Source: Actinoallomurus sp. | GTDB lineage: Bacteria; Actinomycetota; Actinomycetes; Streptosporangiales; Streptosporangiaceae | NCBI GenBank assembly: GCA_025964625.1 | Contig: JAOPYL010000095.1 | Location: 1 to 54,684 of the forward strand | Reading direction: 5' to 3' | DNA length: 54,684 nt | Shown here: positions 35,509-43,278 of the stretch, in pieces | Layout: each line of letters opens with the position of its first letter | How positions within the stretch are numbered: position 1 is the first letter of the stretch | Notes under the pieces: generated by a model | Seen by the model: the letters and a program-made list of their open reading frames with translations, nothing else | What the model was told of the DNA's origin: nothing | The model's database searches: none | Position numbers and translations under genes: made by a program

Positions 35509-36525
35509 ATGAATCCCTCGCCGAACACACCCCCTGCCGGAAACCGCGCCTGGCCGGCGGTGTCAGTGATCATGCCCGTGCTCAACGAGGAGCGGCACCT
35601 CGCCGAGGCGGTCGAGGCCATTCTGAGCCAGGAATACCCCGGTGAGCTGGAACTCGTGCTGGCAATCGGACCCTCCCGCGACCGCACGCAGGAGATCGCC
35701 GAGAAGCTCGCCGCCGATGACCCACGGATCATCGTGGTGCCGAACCCGACGGGCCGTACGCCTCACGGGCTCAACGCCTCGATCAAGGCCTCGCAGTACT
35801 CCATCGTCGTCCGGGTCGACGGCCACTCGCTGCTGCCCCCCGACTACGTGCGGGCCGCGGTGGAGACGCTGGAGGAAACCGGCGCCGACAACGTCGGCGG
35901 CATCATGGCGGCCGAGGGCGTCACGCCGTTCGAGATGGCGGTGGCCCGCGCGATGACCTCCAAGATCGGGGTCGGTAACGCGCCGTTCCACACCGGCGGC
36001 CAGGCGGGCGAGGCCGAGACGGTCTACCTCGGCTCGTTCCGGCGCACCGCGCTCGAGCGGGTGGGCGGATACGACGAGACGTTCGTCCGTGCCCAGGACT
36101 GGGAGATGAACCACCGCATCCGCCAGACCGGCGGCAGGGTCTGGTTCACGCCCCGCATGCGGGTGACCTATCGTCCCCGGCCCAGCGTCCGCGCGCTGGC
36201 CAAGCAGTACTTCCACACCGGCCGGTGGCGGCGGGTCGTGGGCCGGGAGCACCAGGGCACCCTCAACCTGCGCTACCTCGCGCCGCCGCTGGCCGTGGTG
36301 GCCATGGTGGCCGGCGTCGTGGCGGGCGTCTTCGGCTTCTGGCCGGGCTGGGTCCTGCCGGGCGGGTACGCCGTCGCCATCGTCGGCGGATCCGTGCCGA
36401 CCGGCAAGGGGCTCCCCACCGCGGCCTGGCTGCGGCTGCCGCTGGTGTACGCCACGATGCACGTCTCGTGGGGAGTGGGCTTCCTCGTCAGCCCGCCGAG
36501 CCTGGGCCGTTCTCGCGAGCCGTGA
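35509..36525 (+). CDS. Family 2 glycosyltransferase (ExoA-like)
   Basis: A 338-residue GT-A glycosyltransferase with two or three membrane helices at the C-terminus. VSVIMPVLNEERHLAEAVEAIL opens the nucleotide-sugar domain (shown in part). RVDGHSLLPPDYV holds the metal-site acid and RAQDWEMNHRIRQTGG the acceptor/base region. It resembles ExoA-type transferases that extend a lipid-linked sugar in exopolysaccharide synthesis. It starts 80 nt from the divergent LCP gene and its last 38 bases overlap the convergent cytidylyltransferase gene. ATG 35509 is chosen over an upstream start that would add 20 hydrophobic, non-family residues. Sugar specificity is unknown. Confidence 0.88.
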   Translation: MNPSPNTPPAGNRAWPAVSVIMPVLNEERHLAEAVEAILSQEYPGELELVLAIGPSRDRTQEIAEKLAADDPRIIVVPNPTGRTPHGLNASIKASQYSIVVRVDGHSLLPPDYVRAAVETLEETGADNVGGIMAAEGVTPFEMAVARAMTSKIGVGNAPFHTGGQAGEAETVYLGSFRRTALERVGGYDETFVRAQDWEMNHRIRQTGGRVWFTPRMRVTYRPRPSVRALAKQYFHTGRWRRVVGREHQGTLNLRYLAPPLAVVAMVAGVVAGVFGFWPGWVLPGGYAVAIVGGSVPTGKGLPTAAWLRLPLVYATMHVSWGVGFLVSPPSLGRSREP

Positions 36526-37207
36526 TCTGCTCGGCGATCAGCAGATCGACCGGATGTGTGATCTTGATGTTCCGCTCGCTGCCCGGGACCACCAGGATGG
36601 GGACCCCGGGCAGATAGCGGTGCACGACGCCACAGTCGTCGGTGGGCGGCGTCTCGCCGAACTCCGGGTCGGCCAGCGCCCGCTCGTACGCCGCGCGGAT
36701 CGTGGCCAGCCGGAAGCCCTGTGGGGTCTGAAAGCGGCGCAGGCGGTCCCGCCGCGGCATCTCCACGACCCGTCCGGCCTCCACCACCACGACGGTGTCC
36801 GATGACGGCACCGCCACCGCGACGGTCTCGGCCTCGTCGAGGGCCGCGACGCACTCGGCGATGATGCGCCCGTCCACGAACGGGCGGGCGGCGTCGTGGA
36901 AGAGCACGCGGCTGTCGCCCGGCAGGCCTTCCAGGGCCGACAGCGCGCGCAGCGTCGACTCCGTACGGCTCGCGCCGCCCTCGATCACGCGTGCGACCTT
37001 CGCGTACGGCTTCGCGATCAGCTCCGCCTCGGCGATGTGCCCGGGAGCCATCACGACGAGAATCTCATCGATTCCCGGTGCGGTGTCGAACGCCTCGATC
37101 GCGCGCGCGAGGATCGGCCGGCCGGCCACCGCCGCGAGCTGCTTGGGGGCGTCAAGACCCAGCCGCTGACCAGTGCCACCGGCCAAGACGACCGCAACCC
37201 TCTTCAT
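36488..37207 (-). CDS. IspD/TarI-family cytidylyltransferase
   Basis: A 239-residue GT-A-fold cytidylyltransferase making a CDP-polyol from CTP and a polyol phosphate. Motifs are VVLAGGTGQRLGLDAPKQ, GGASRTESTLRAL, FHDAARPFVDG, RRFQTPQGFR and the C-terminal NIKITHPVDLLIAEQI. The family covers IspD (MEP pathway) and TarI (CDP-ribitol for teichoic acid). The GGTG loop in place of AAG resembles TarI, and no ispF follows. Its neighbours are CDP-alcohol phosphotransferases and a glycerol-1-phosphate-dehydrogenase-like gene, so I favour a polyol-phosphate substrate, with isoprenoid IspD as the alternative. It overlaps the preceding GT2 gene tail-to-tail by 38 bp. Confidence 0.88.
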   Translation of the reverse strand: MKRVAVVLAGGTGQRLGLDAPKQLAAVAGRPILARAIEAFDTAPGIDEILVVMAPGHIAEAELIAKPYAKVARVIEGGASRTESTLRALSALEGLPGDSRVLFHDAARPFVDGRIIAECVAALDEAETVAVAVPSSDTVVVVEAGRVVEMPRRDRLRRFQTPQGFRLATIRAAYERALADPEFGETPPTDDCGVVHRYLPGVPILVVPGSERNIKITHPVDLLIAEQITARENGPGSAG

Positions 37208-37214
37208 GGGCCGC

Positions 37215-37220
37215 ACTCTA
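37215..37220 (-). promoter_or_regulatory. -10 element of a leaderless transcript for the IspD/TarI-like gene
   Basis: On the minus strand TAGAGT is followed by 7 nt and ATG 37207. No Shine-Dalgarno is present. A 12-bp tandem repeat lies where the -35 would be (37220-37243). Confidence 0.4.
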
Positions 37221-37413
37221 CTGTCCGCGCGACTGTCCGCGCGGGAGCCTCCCGGGGCGCACCGGCGGCTGTAACCTATGGGAACTTTCGCCGTGCCAAT
37301 GGCCGAACGGATGTTTACGGCCGGGCGGCGACAGGATGACGGTCGCGATATGGTCGGCGCTCGTATCTCACGGCGTTCGCCGGAGAGCACACCCAGACCT
37401 GAAGGACTGTGAG

Positions 37414-37437
37414 ATGACGTTCGGAGGGCGCCAATGA
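37414..37437 (+). other. Seven-codon micro-ORF leading into the CDP-alcohol phosphotransferase operon
   Basis: ATG 37414 encodes MTFGGRQ and stops at TGA 37435-37437, overlapping ATG 37434 as ATGA. It has its own GAAGGA about 8 nt upstream. The GGAGGG serving the main gene lies inside it. A translational-coupling or leader-peptide role is possible. Confidence 0.35.
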
Positions 37438-39080
37438 CGTCGGCAGTGGTAGTCGCGACCGAGACGGTCGCGTCCGGGTCCACGCCGACGGCCGGGCTGG
37501 CTCTTCGGAGTGGTTCGGTCGTGGGCCACCTGCTTGAGCAGCTCGAATCCCTCGGCCTCGGCGACCGCCGGGTGATCGCCCGGCCCGAGACCGCCGCCGG
37601 GCTGCGGGAGCACGGCTGTGAGGTGGTGGAGTCCAAAGGGCTCGCCGACGACCTCCGGGAGATCGCGCGCGTGGCACGGGCCGCCCAAGAGCCCCTGCTG
37701 ATCCTGCACGGCGACGTCGTGGCCCACCGCGAGGTGATCGCCCGGCTGGTGCTCAACTCCAAGGCGCCCGCGTCCGCGGCGGTCGCTCGCGTACGCCCGG
37801 ACGGTGATGTCCCGAGCCGGTCGGTGATGAGAGTCCACAAGGGGCGTATCGCCTCCGCGGGCTCTCCGTACCACCAGGTGACGGACCCGAACGCGGTCTT
37901 CCAAGGTGTGCTGCGGGTGGCCCAGGAGGAGACCGCCACCCTCGCCGACGTGGCCGAGAAGCTGGCCGAGCTGGCCGACACGCCGGACGGCCTCACCGGG
38001 ATCAGCCCGGTCCGGGTCCTGTGGGACGTCCCGGAGGACACCGGTGACGCCGACATCGAGGCGGCGGAGGGCGAGCACCAGGGTGTCCTCGGTAGCACCC
38101 CCGTCACGGGCGACGACGCCCCCGCCCTGCTGCTGGTCGGCATGGTGCGCTCGGGAGTCAAGGTCACGGGACGCGGCAGTCCCGAGTTCCTCTGCGAGCG
38201 CGTCCTCGACAAGGCACAGGCCGACGCGGCCCAGCAGGGCCTCGACGCCGTCGACGAGGACCGGGTCCGGCTCAACGCCGCGGTGAAGAACAACGACGGG
38301 TTCTTCACGACCTACGCGGTGAGCACCTACTCCCGCTTCATCGCCCGCTGGTGCGGCAAGCGCGGCTGGACGCCCAACGGCGTCACCGCGATCTCCATGG
38401 CGATCTCGGTCGTGGCCGCGGCGTGGTTCGCCACCGGACACCGGTGGGGCATGGTCATCGGTGCGGTCTTCCTGTACTTCGCGTTCGTATTCGACTGCGT
38501 CGACGGGCAGCTGGCCCGCTACACCCGGCAGTTCAGCACGCTCGGCGCCTGGCTGGACGCGACGTTCGACCGGGCGAAGGAGTACACCGTTTTCGCCGGG
38601 CTGGCCGTGGGCTCCACCGCGGCCGTCGCGACGAGCTCCGTGCACGGGGGCGACGTCTGGTACCTCGCCGTCGCCGCGCTGACCCTGCAGACCTGCCGGC
38701 ACATGGTCGACTTCGCCTTCGGGGCGTCCAAGCGCCGCCGGGCGCCGGAGCCGATCCCGGTGCTCCCGCTGGCGATGCCGGACGACAGCGTGCTCGACGA
38801 GCCCGAGCCGTACAAGAGCCGGCCGAAGGGCGGCGGCCTCAGCCACCTCGCCGTGTGGCTTTCGGCCCGCTCGGAGAACATCCGGGCGTTCCACTGGTTC
38901 AAGAAGATCATCGTGCTTCCGATCGGTGAGCGGTTCGCACTGATCGCGATCACCGCTGCTCTGTTCAACGCGCAGGTGACGTTCATCGCGCTGCTCACGT
39001 GGGGCGGAATCGCCGCGATCTACACGGCCGCCGGGCGTTTCCTCCGGTCGCTGACGCAGCCGAGGTCGGCCGCGAAGTGA
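37434..39080 (+). CDS. Nucleotidyltransferase-like / CDP-alcohol phosphotransferase fusion membrane protein
   Basis: A 548-residue two-part protein. Residues 1-210 have a sugar-nucleotidyltransferase-like fold (LLILHGDVVAHREVIARLV gives the central Asp) but lack the G-rich nucleotide loop and PK motif. Residues about 280-545 form a multi-helix CDP-alcohol phosphotransferase with every catalytic Asp: Asp354, Asp357, Asp375 and Asp379 (DCVDGQLAR...GAWLDATFD). The layout recalls the fused inositol-1-phosphate cytidylyltransferase/di-inositol-phosphate synthase of thermophiles. It should transfer a phospho-alcohol from a CDP donor; the substrate is unknown. It heads a six-gene operon. GGAGGG lies about 8 nt before ATG 37434. 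Confidence 0.88.
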   Translation: MTSAVVVATETVASGSTPTAGLALRSGSVVGHLLEQLESLGLGDRRVIARPETAAGLREHGCEVVESKGLADDLREIARVARAAQEPLLILHGDVVAHREVIARLVLNSKAPASAAVARVRPDGDVPSRSVMRVHKGRIASAGSPYHQVTDPNAVFQGVLRVAQEETATLADVAEKLAELADTPDGLTGISPVRVLWDVPEDTGDADIEAAEGEHQGVLGSTPVTGDDAPALLLVGMVRSGVKVTGRGSPEFLCERVLDKAQADAAQQGLDAVDEDRVRLNAAVKNNDGFFTTYAVSTYSRFIARWCGKRGWTPNGVTAISMAISVVAAAWFATGHRWGMVIGAVFLYFAFVFDCVDGQLARYTRQFSTLGAWLDATFDRAKEYTVFAGLAVGSTAAVATSSVHGGDVWYLAVAALTLQTCRHMVDFAFGASKRRRAPEPIPVLPLAMPDDSVLDEPEPYKSRPKGGGLSHLAVWLSARSENIRAFHWFKKIIVLPIGERFALIAITAALFNAQVTFIALLTWGGIAAIYTAAGRFLRSLTQPRSAAK

Positions 39081-39111
39081 CGACGAGTCGAATGAGGAGG
39101 AAGAGCGACCG

Positions 39112-39795
39112 ATGAGCACAGTGCTCCCTGGCGGCATGTCGCCGAGCGTCCCGCGGAAGGCCGCCCCCGACGCCGAGCTGGCCTATCACGGCAGCCGTCT
39201 GGTCGCCTACCGCGACGACGGGCCGATCGCGCAGGTGCTCGGCCGGCTCACCAGGGGTCAGCTTCCCCCGCTGCTTCCCCTGCTTGTGGCCGTCGTCGTC
39301 ACGGGCATCCTGCTGATCACCGGCGTCAACGGCCAGACCAGCCCGGCGATCTTCGCCCCCGTGCTGGCCCTCCTGCTGGCCGGGCCGGGCTCCACGCACC
39401 CGCACAGTGGCCGGCTCGACTGGCTGGTTCCGCCCATCATGCGGGCGATCGAGTACGGCTACCTCGCCACGCTCGCCTTCGCGCACGACGTCTCCAAGCC
39501 GCTGACGTACGCCTTCATCGGAATACTCGCCTACCACCACTACGACACCGTCTACCGCACCCGGCAGCGGCTGTGGCCCGCGAAGTGGGTCTTCCGTGCG
39601 GGACTCGGCTGGGACGGCCGCATGCTCATCGCGGCGGCCGCGGTCCTCGCCGGTGTGCTGCCGCTGGTCCTCGCCGTACTCGGCGTCTACCTCGGGCTGC
39701 TGTTCGGCATCGAGAGCGTCTACACCTGGACGCGGACCGGCAAGGGCAGCGGTGTGATGATCAACCTGGAGGAAGAGGAGGAAGCCGGATCATGA
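39112..39795 (+). CDS. Multi-helix membrane protein (DUF5941-like)
   Basis: A 227-residue protein whose first 50 residues are polar (ELAYHGSRLVAYRDDGPIAQ), followed by about five hydrophobic segments in residues 52-205. Conserved-looking polar stretches are ILAYHHYDTVYRTRQR and GLGWDGRMLI. It ends in an acidic cluster (LEEEEEAGS). From memory this matches a domain called DUF5941, which in Streptomyces can be fused to a CDP-alcohol phosphotransferase like the one just upstream (31-nt gap), so here the two seem to be split. Function is unknown; a membrane partner of the transferase is inferred. Confidence 0.75.
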   Translation: MSTVLPGGMSPSVPRKAAPDAELAYHGSRLVAYRDDGPIAQVLGRLTRGQLPPLLPLLVAVVVTGILLITGVNGQTSPAIFAPVLALLLAGPGSTHPHSGRLDWLVPPIMRAIEYGYLATLAFAHDVSKPLTYAFIGILAYHHYDTVYRTRQRLWPAKWVFRAGLGWDGRMLIAAAAVLAGVLPLVLAVLGVYLGLLFGIESVYTWTRTGKGSGVMINLEEEEEAGS

Positions 39796-40523
39796 TTGGC
39801 ATGGTTCTGGCCGCGGGAGCGGGACGACGGCTCCGCCCGTACACGGACACGCTGCCCAAGGCCCTGGTGCCCGTCGACGGCGAGACGACGATCCTCGACA
39901 TCGCGCTCGGCAACCTCGCCGAGGTGGAGCTCACCGACGTGGTCATCGTCGTGGGCTACCGTGCCGGCGCGGTCGAGGAGCGCAAGGCCGAGCTGGAGGA
40001 CCGGTACGGCGTCGGCATCACGCTCGTGCACAACGACAAGGCCGAGGAGTGGAACAACGCCTACTCCATGTGGCTGGCCCGCGACTACTTCGCCGAAGGC
40101 GTCCTGATGGTCAACGGCGACACGGTCCACCCGGTGGACGTGGAGCGGACCCTTCTCGCCAACCGCGGTCCCGACGTGCTGCTCGCCGTCGACGACGTGA
40201 AGAAGCTCGCCGACGAGGAGATGAAGGTCATCCTCGGCGGCACCGGGCACCTGCGGCGCATCACCAAGCTGATGGACCCCGCGCAGGCGAACGGCGAGTA
40301 CATCGGCGCGACGCTGCTGGAGCCGGCCGCCGCCGAGCCGCTCGCCGACGCTCTCAAAGCGACGTGGGAGCGTGATCCGGACCTCTACTACGAGGACGGC
40401 TACCAGGAGCTGGTGGACCGCGGCGGCAAGATCTCGGTCGCGCCGATCGGAGCCGTGGACTGGGTAGAGGTCGACAACCACGACGACCTTCAGAAGGCCC
40501 GCCGGATCGCCAAGGGATACTGA
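39792..40523 (+). CDS. Phosphocholine/sugar-phosphate cytidylyltransferase-type NTP transferase
   Basis: A 243-residue NTP_transferase-fold enzyme. The nucleotide loop VLAAGAGRRLRPYTDTLPKALVPV carries GxGxR and PK (shown in part). LMVNGDTVHPVDVE provides the metal-binding Asp, and the C-terminal VDWVEVDNHDDLQKAR the second acid. LicC-like and inositol-1-phosphate cytidylyltransferases have this plan, making CDP-choline or a CDP-polyol. ATG 39792 overlaps the previous stop (ATGA) and its stop shares a base with the next ATG. It probably supplies the CDP-alcohol for the two phosphotransferases of the operon. Confidence 0.88.
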   Translation: MIGMVLAAGAGRRLRPYTDTLPKALVPVDGETTILDIALGNLAEVELTDVVIVVGYRAGAVEERKAELEDRYGVGITLVHNDKAEEWNNAYSMWLARDYFAEGVLMVNGDTVHPVDVERTLLANRGPDVLLAVDDVKKLADEEMKVILGGTGHLRRITKLMDPAQANGEYIGATLLEPAAAEPLADALKATWERDPDLYYEDGYQELVDRGGKISVAPIGAVDWVEVDNHDDLQKARRIAKGY

Positions 40524-41596
40524 TGCCGCTGCTCACGCGGATGCTGCCCGCACCGTTGTCGATCGACGTGCGGCGCGGCGCGATCGCCCACCTCGGCGAG
40601 CTGCTCGCCGACCGGCGCATCGTGACCGAGGGCCGGGTGGCCATCGCGGTCGGACCGGGCCAGGGCGACCAGATCGCCGAGCACGTCCGGCCGAGCCTGG
40701 AGGCCTGCGAGGTCTTCCACGTCGCCGGCGCCTCCGTCGACGCCGCCGTCGAGCTCGGCTCCCGGCTGCGCACCGGTTCGTACGAGGCGGTCGTCGGCAT
40801 CGGCGGCGGACGCACGATCGACGCCACGAAGTACGCCGCGACACTCGCCGGCATGCCGATGGTCTCCGTCGCGACCAACCTGTCGCACGACGGGATCTGC
40901 TCGCCGACCGCATCGCTGGAGCACGAGAACGGCAAGGCCTCGTTCGGTGTGACGATGCCGCTCGCCGTGGTCGTGGACCTCGACTACGTGCGGGCCGCGC
41001 CCGAGCGACTCGTACGGGCCGGCATCGGTGACGTGCTGAGCAACTTCTCCGCGGTCGACGACTGGTCGCTGTCCCACCGCGAGCAGGGCGACCCCATCGA
41101 CCGGCTGGCGCTCACGCTCGCGCGCACCGCCGCGGAGGCGCTCGTCCACCAGCCCCGGTCGATCGAGTCGGACGACTTCCTGACCGTGCTGGCCGAGGGG
41201 CTCGTGCTGTCCGGGATGGCGATGTCGTTCGCCGGGTCGTCGCGGCCGTCGAGCGGTGGCGACCACGAGATCCTGCACGCGATCGACCATCTGTTCCCCG
41301 GCACGGCCAACCACGGAGAGCTGGCCGGCATCGGGGCGGCGTTCTGTTACCACCTGCGTTCGACGCAGCTCGGCGAGGGCGCCGAACGCCTCGGCGAGAT
41401 CGTGGCGAGCCTGGATCGTCATGGACTCCCCAAGACTCCGTACGACATCGGCCTGACCGAGGAGCAGTTCGCCGAGGCGGTGGCGTACGCTCCCCAGACC
41501 AGGCCTGGCCGGTACACCATCCTTGAGCACCTCGCACTGGACGAGAGTGCTGTGCTGAAAGCGGTACGCGAATATGTCGGCACCTTCGCTGGCTGA
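40523..41596 (+). CDS. sn-Glycerol-1-phosphate dehydrogenase-like enzyme
   Basis: A 357-residue iron/zinc-type alcohol dehydrogenase close to the EgsA/AraM group, which reduces dihydroxyacetone phosphate to sn-glycerol-1-phosphate. GIGGGRTIDATKYAA (about 92-106) binds NAD(P). ATNLSHDGICSPTAS (about 117-131) parallels the archaeal G1PDH motif. Metal ligands are Asp170 (AGIGDVLSN), His248 (SSGGDHEILHAIDHL) and His264 (NHGELAGIG). In this operon it probably makes the polyol phosphate that is then activated with CTP. Another ketose phosphate is possible, since related polyol-phosphate dehydrogenases share the motifs. It starts on the last base of the previous gene and overlaps the next by 23 nt. 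Confidence 0.88.
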   Translation: MPLLTRMLPAPLSIDVRRGAIAHLGELLADRRIVTEGRVAIAVGPGQGDQIAEHVRPSLEACEVFHVAGASVDAAVELGSRLRTGSYEAVVGIGGGRTIDATKYAATLAGMPMVSVATNLSHDGICSPTASLEHENGKASFGVTMPLAVVVDLDYVRAAPERLVRAGIGDVLSNFSAVDDWSLSHREQGDPIDRLALTLARTAAEALVHQPRSIESDDFLTVLAEGLVLSGMAMSFAGSSRPSSGGDHEILHAIDHLFPGTANHGELAGIGAAFCYHLRSTQLGEGAERLGEIVASLDRHGLPKTPYDIGLTEEQFAEAVAYAPQTRPGRYTILEHLALDESAVLKAVREYVGTFAG

Positions 41597-42365
41597 GGTC
41601 CGGGCGGGCGGGCAGCCACCGGGCCTCACAGATCGGCGCAACGAGGAGCACTGGGCAGGGCGTCTCTACATGCGCCGCATCTCGCCCTTCTTCACCTGGA
41701 TGTTCGTCCGGATCGGGTTCTCCCCGAACCAGCTCACCTACCTGATGATCGTGTGCGGTGTACTCGGCGGCGCGGCCGTCGCGGTCACCGGCCGCGGCGT
41801 CGCGGGCCTTGTATGGGCGATCGCCGGAGCCGTGCTGATCCAGGCATACCTGCTGCTGGACTGCTCGGACGGGGAGGTCGCGCGGTTCCGCAAGCGCACC
41901 TCCGTCACCGGCGTGTACCTCGACCGGATCGGGCACTACATGTCGGAGGTCGCGCTGCTGGCCGGCCTCGGCGTGCGGGCCCAGGGCGCGTTCCAGAACG
42001 GCGGCTACGTCGAGCTGGGCCTGCTCGCCGCGCTCGGCGCGGCGCTGATCAAGGCGGAGACGGACAACGTCGTGGTGGCCCGCGCCAAGTCGGGGCTGTC
42101 CGCCGCCCCGGAGACCGGCGACCGTGCGCTGCGGCCCGAGTCCACCGGCCTGGCGCTGGCCCGCGAGGCCATGGCGCTGCTGAAGCTCCACCGGATCATC
42201 GGCGCCGTCGAGCTGTCCCTGCTCATCGTGGTGGCCGCCGTGATCGACCACCTGACGCACGGGCTGACCGCCACCCGGTTCCTGGCCGTCGCGGTCGCCG
42301 TCGTGGCCGTGCTCCAGACCGGGCTGCACTTCGTCAGCATCGTCGCGTCGCGGAGGCTCAAGTGA
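41574..42365 (+). CDS. CDP-alcohol phosphotransferase with substituted catalytic residue
   Basis: A 263-residue membrane protein with about six helices. The family motif Dx2DGx2ARx8Gx3Dx3D is present as Asp96, Asp99, Gly100, Ala103-Arg104, Gly113 and Asp117, but the last position is His121 instead of Asp (GVYLDRIGHYM). In characterised CDP-alcohol phosphotransferases that last Asp acts as the general base, so this enzyme either uses His, has another acceptor chemistry, or is inactive. It is the second member of the family in the operon. It overlaps the dehydrogenase gene by 23 nt and its stop overlaps the following GTG. Confidence 0.88.
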   Translation: MSAPSLAEVRAGGQPPGLTDRRNEEHWAGRLYMRRISPFFTWMFVRIGFSPNQLTYLMIVCGVLGGAAVAVTGRGVAGLVWAIAGAVLIQAYLLLDCSDGEVARFRKRTSVTGVYLDRIGHYMSEVALLAGLGVRAQGAFQNGGYVELGLLAALGAALIKAETDNVVVARAKSGLSAAPETGDRALRPESTGLALAREAMALLKLHRIIGAVELSLLIVVAAVIDHLTHGLTATRFLAVAVAVVAVLQTGLHFVSIVASRRLK

Positions 42366-43228
42366 AGCTGTCCGTGGTCGTCCTCACCATGGGCAACCGC
42401 CCGGCCGAACTCGAACGCGCTGTCCAGAGCGCGCTGAACCTCCGGGCCGACGACCTCGACATCGAGGTCGTCCTGGTGGGCAACGGCGCGGACGTGCCCG
42501 GCACATGGCCCGACGTCGTCACGCTGGTGCGCCTGCGGGAGAACATCGGCATCCCGGCGGGCCGCAACCGCGGCGTCGAGGCGTCGTCCGGCGAGGTCAT
42601 CATCTTCCTCGACGACGATGGCTTCTACGACTCCTCGACGCTCGGCACCCACCTGCGGGACATGTTCACCGCCGACCCGGGCCTGGGCGTCGTCTCCTTC
42701 CGGGTGTGCGACCCCGAGGGAGGACCCGGCGAGCGGCGGCACGTTCCCCGCCTGCGCGCGGGCGACCCGCTGCGCTCATCGGACGTGACGACCTTCCTGG
42801 GCGGCGCCTGCGCGATCCGGCGCGCCGCCTTCGACGCGGCCGGTGGCCTGCCCGAGGACTTCTTCTACGCCCACGAGGAGACCGACCTCGCCTGGCAGAT
42901 CCTCAACGCCGGCTACCGCATCGTGTACGACGCCGACTCGGTGATGTTCCATCCGGCGCTGCCGCCGACCCGGCACGAGATGTTCTACCGGCTCAACGCC
43001 CGTAACCGGGTATGGCTGGCGCGCCGCAACCTGCCCTGGCCGATCGCCCTCGTGTACCTGGCCGTCTGGGTCGGCATGACCGTCGCCCGCGACCGCAGGC
43101 CCGCCGCGCTACGGCCATGGTTCGGCGGCTTCCGCGAGGGCTGGCGCAGGCCCGCGGGCCCGCGTCGCCCCATCTCCTGGCGCACGGTCTGGCGGATGAC
43201 CCGCCTCGGCCGCCCCCCCGTCATCTGA
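42362..43228 (+). CDS. Family 2 glycosyltransferase
   Basis: A 288-residue GT-A transferase beginning KLSVVVLTMGNRPAELERAV. NIGIPAGRNRGVEASSGEVIIFLDDDGFY contains the DDD metal site (shown in full over two blocks: NIGIPAGRNRG and IIFLDDDGF). FYAHEETDLAWQILNAGYRI holds the ED base. The pattern resembles rhamnosyl-type GT2 enzymes. A hydrophobic stretch near 225-240 may peripherally attach it to the membrane. GTG 42362 overlaps the stop of the phosphotransferase, so it is the last gene of the operon. It may glycosylate the phosphopolyol product. Confidence 0.9.
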   Translation: MKLSVVVLTMGNRPAELERAVQSALNLRADDLDIEVVLVGNGADVPGTWPDVVTLVRLRENIGIPAGRNRGVEASSGEVIIFLDDDGFYDSSTLGTHLRDMFTADPGLGVVSFRVCDPEGGPGERRHVPRLRAGDPLRSSDVTTFLGGACAIRRAAFDAAGGLPEDFFYAHEETDLAWQILNAGYRIVYDADSVMFHPALPPTRHEMFYRLNARNRVWLARRNLPWPIALVYLAVWVGMTVARDRRPAALRPWFGGFREGWRRPAGPRRPISWRTVWRMTRLGRPPVI

Positions 43229-43278
43229 GCTTTCCGCGCCGGCGAGTCCTCGACGGGATGCGGGCCACGCGTCTTTGA

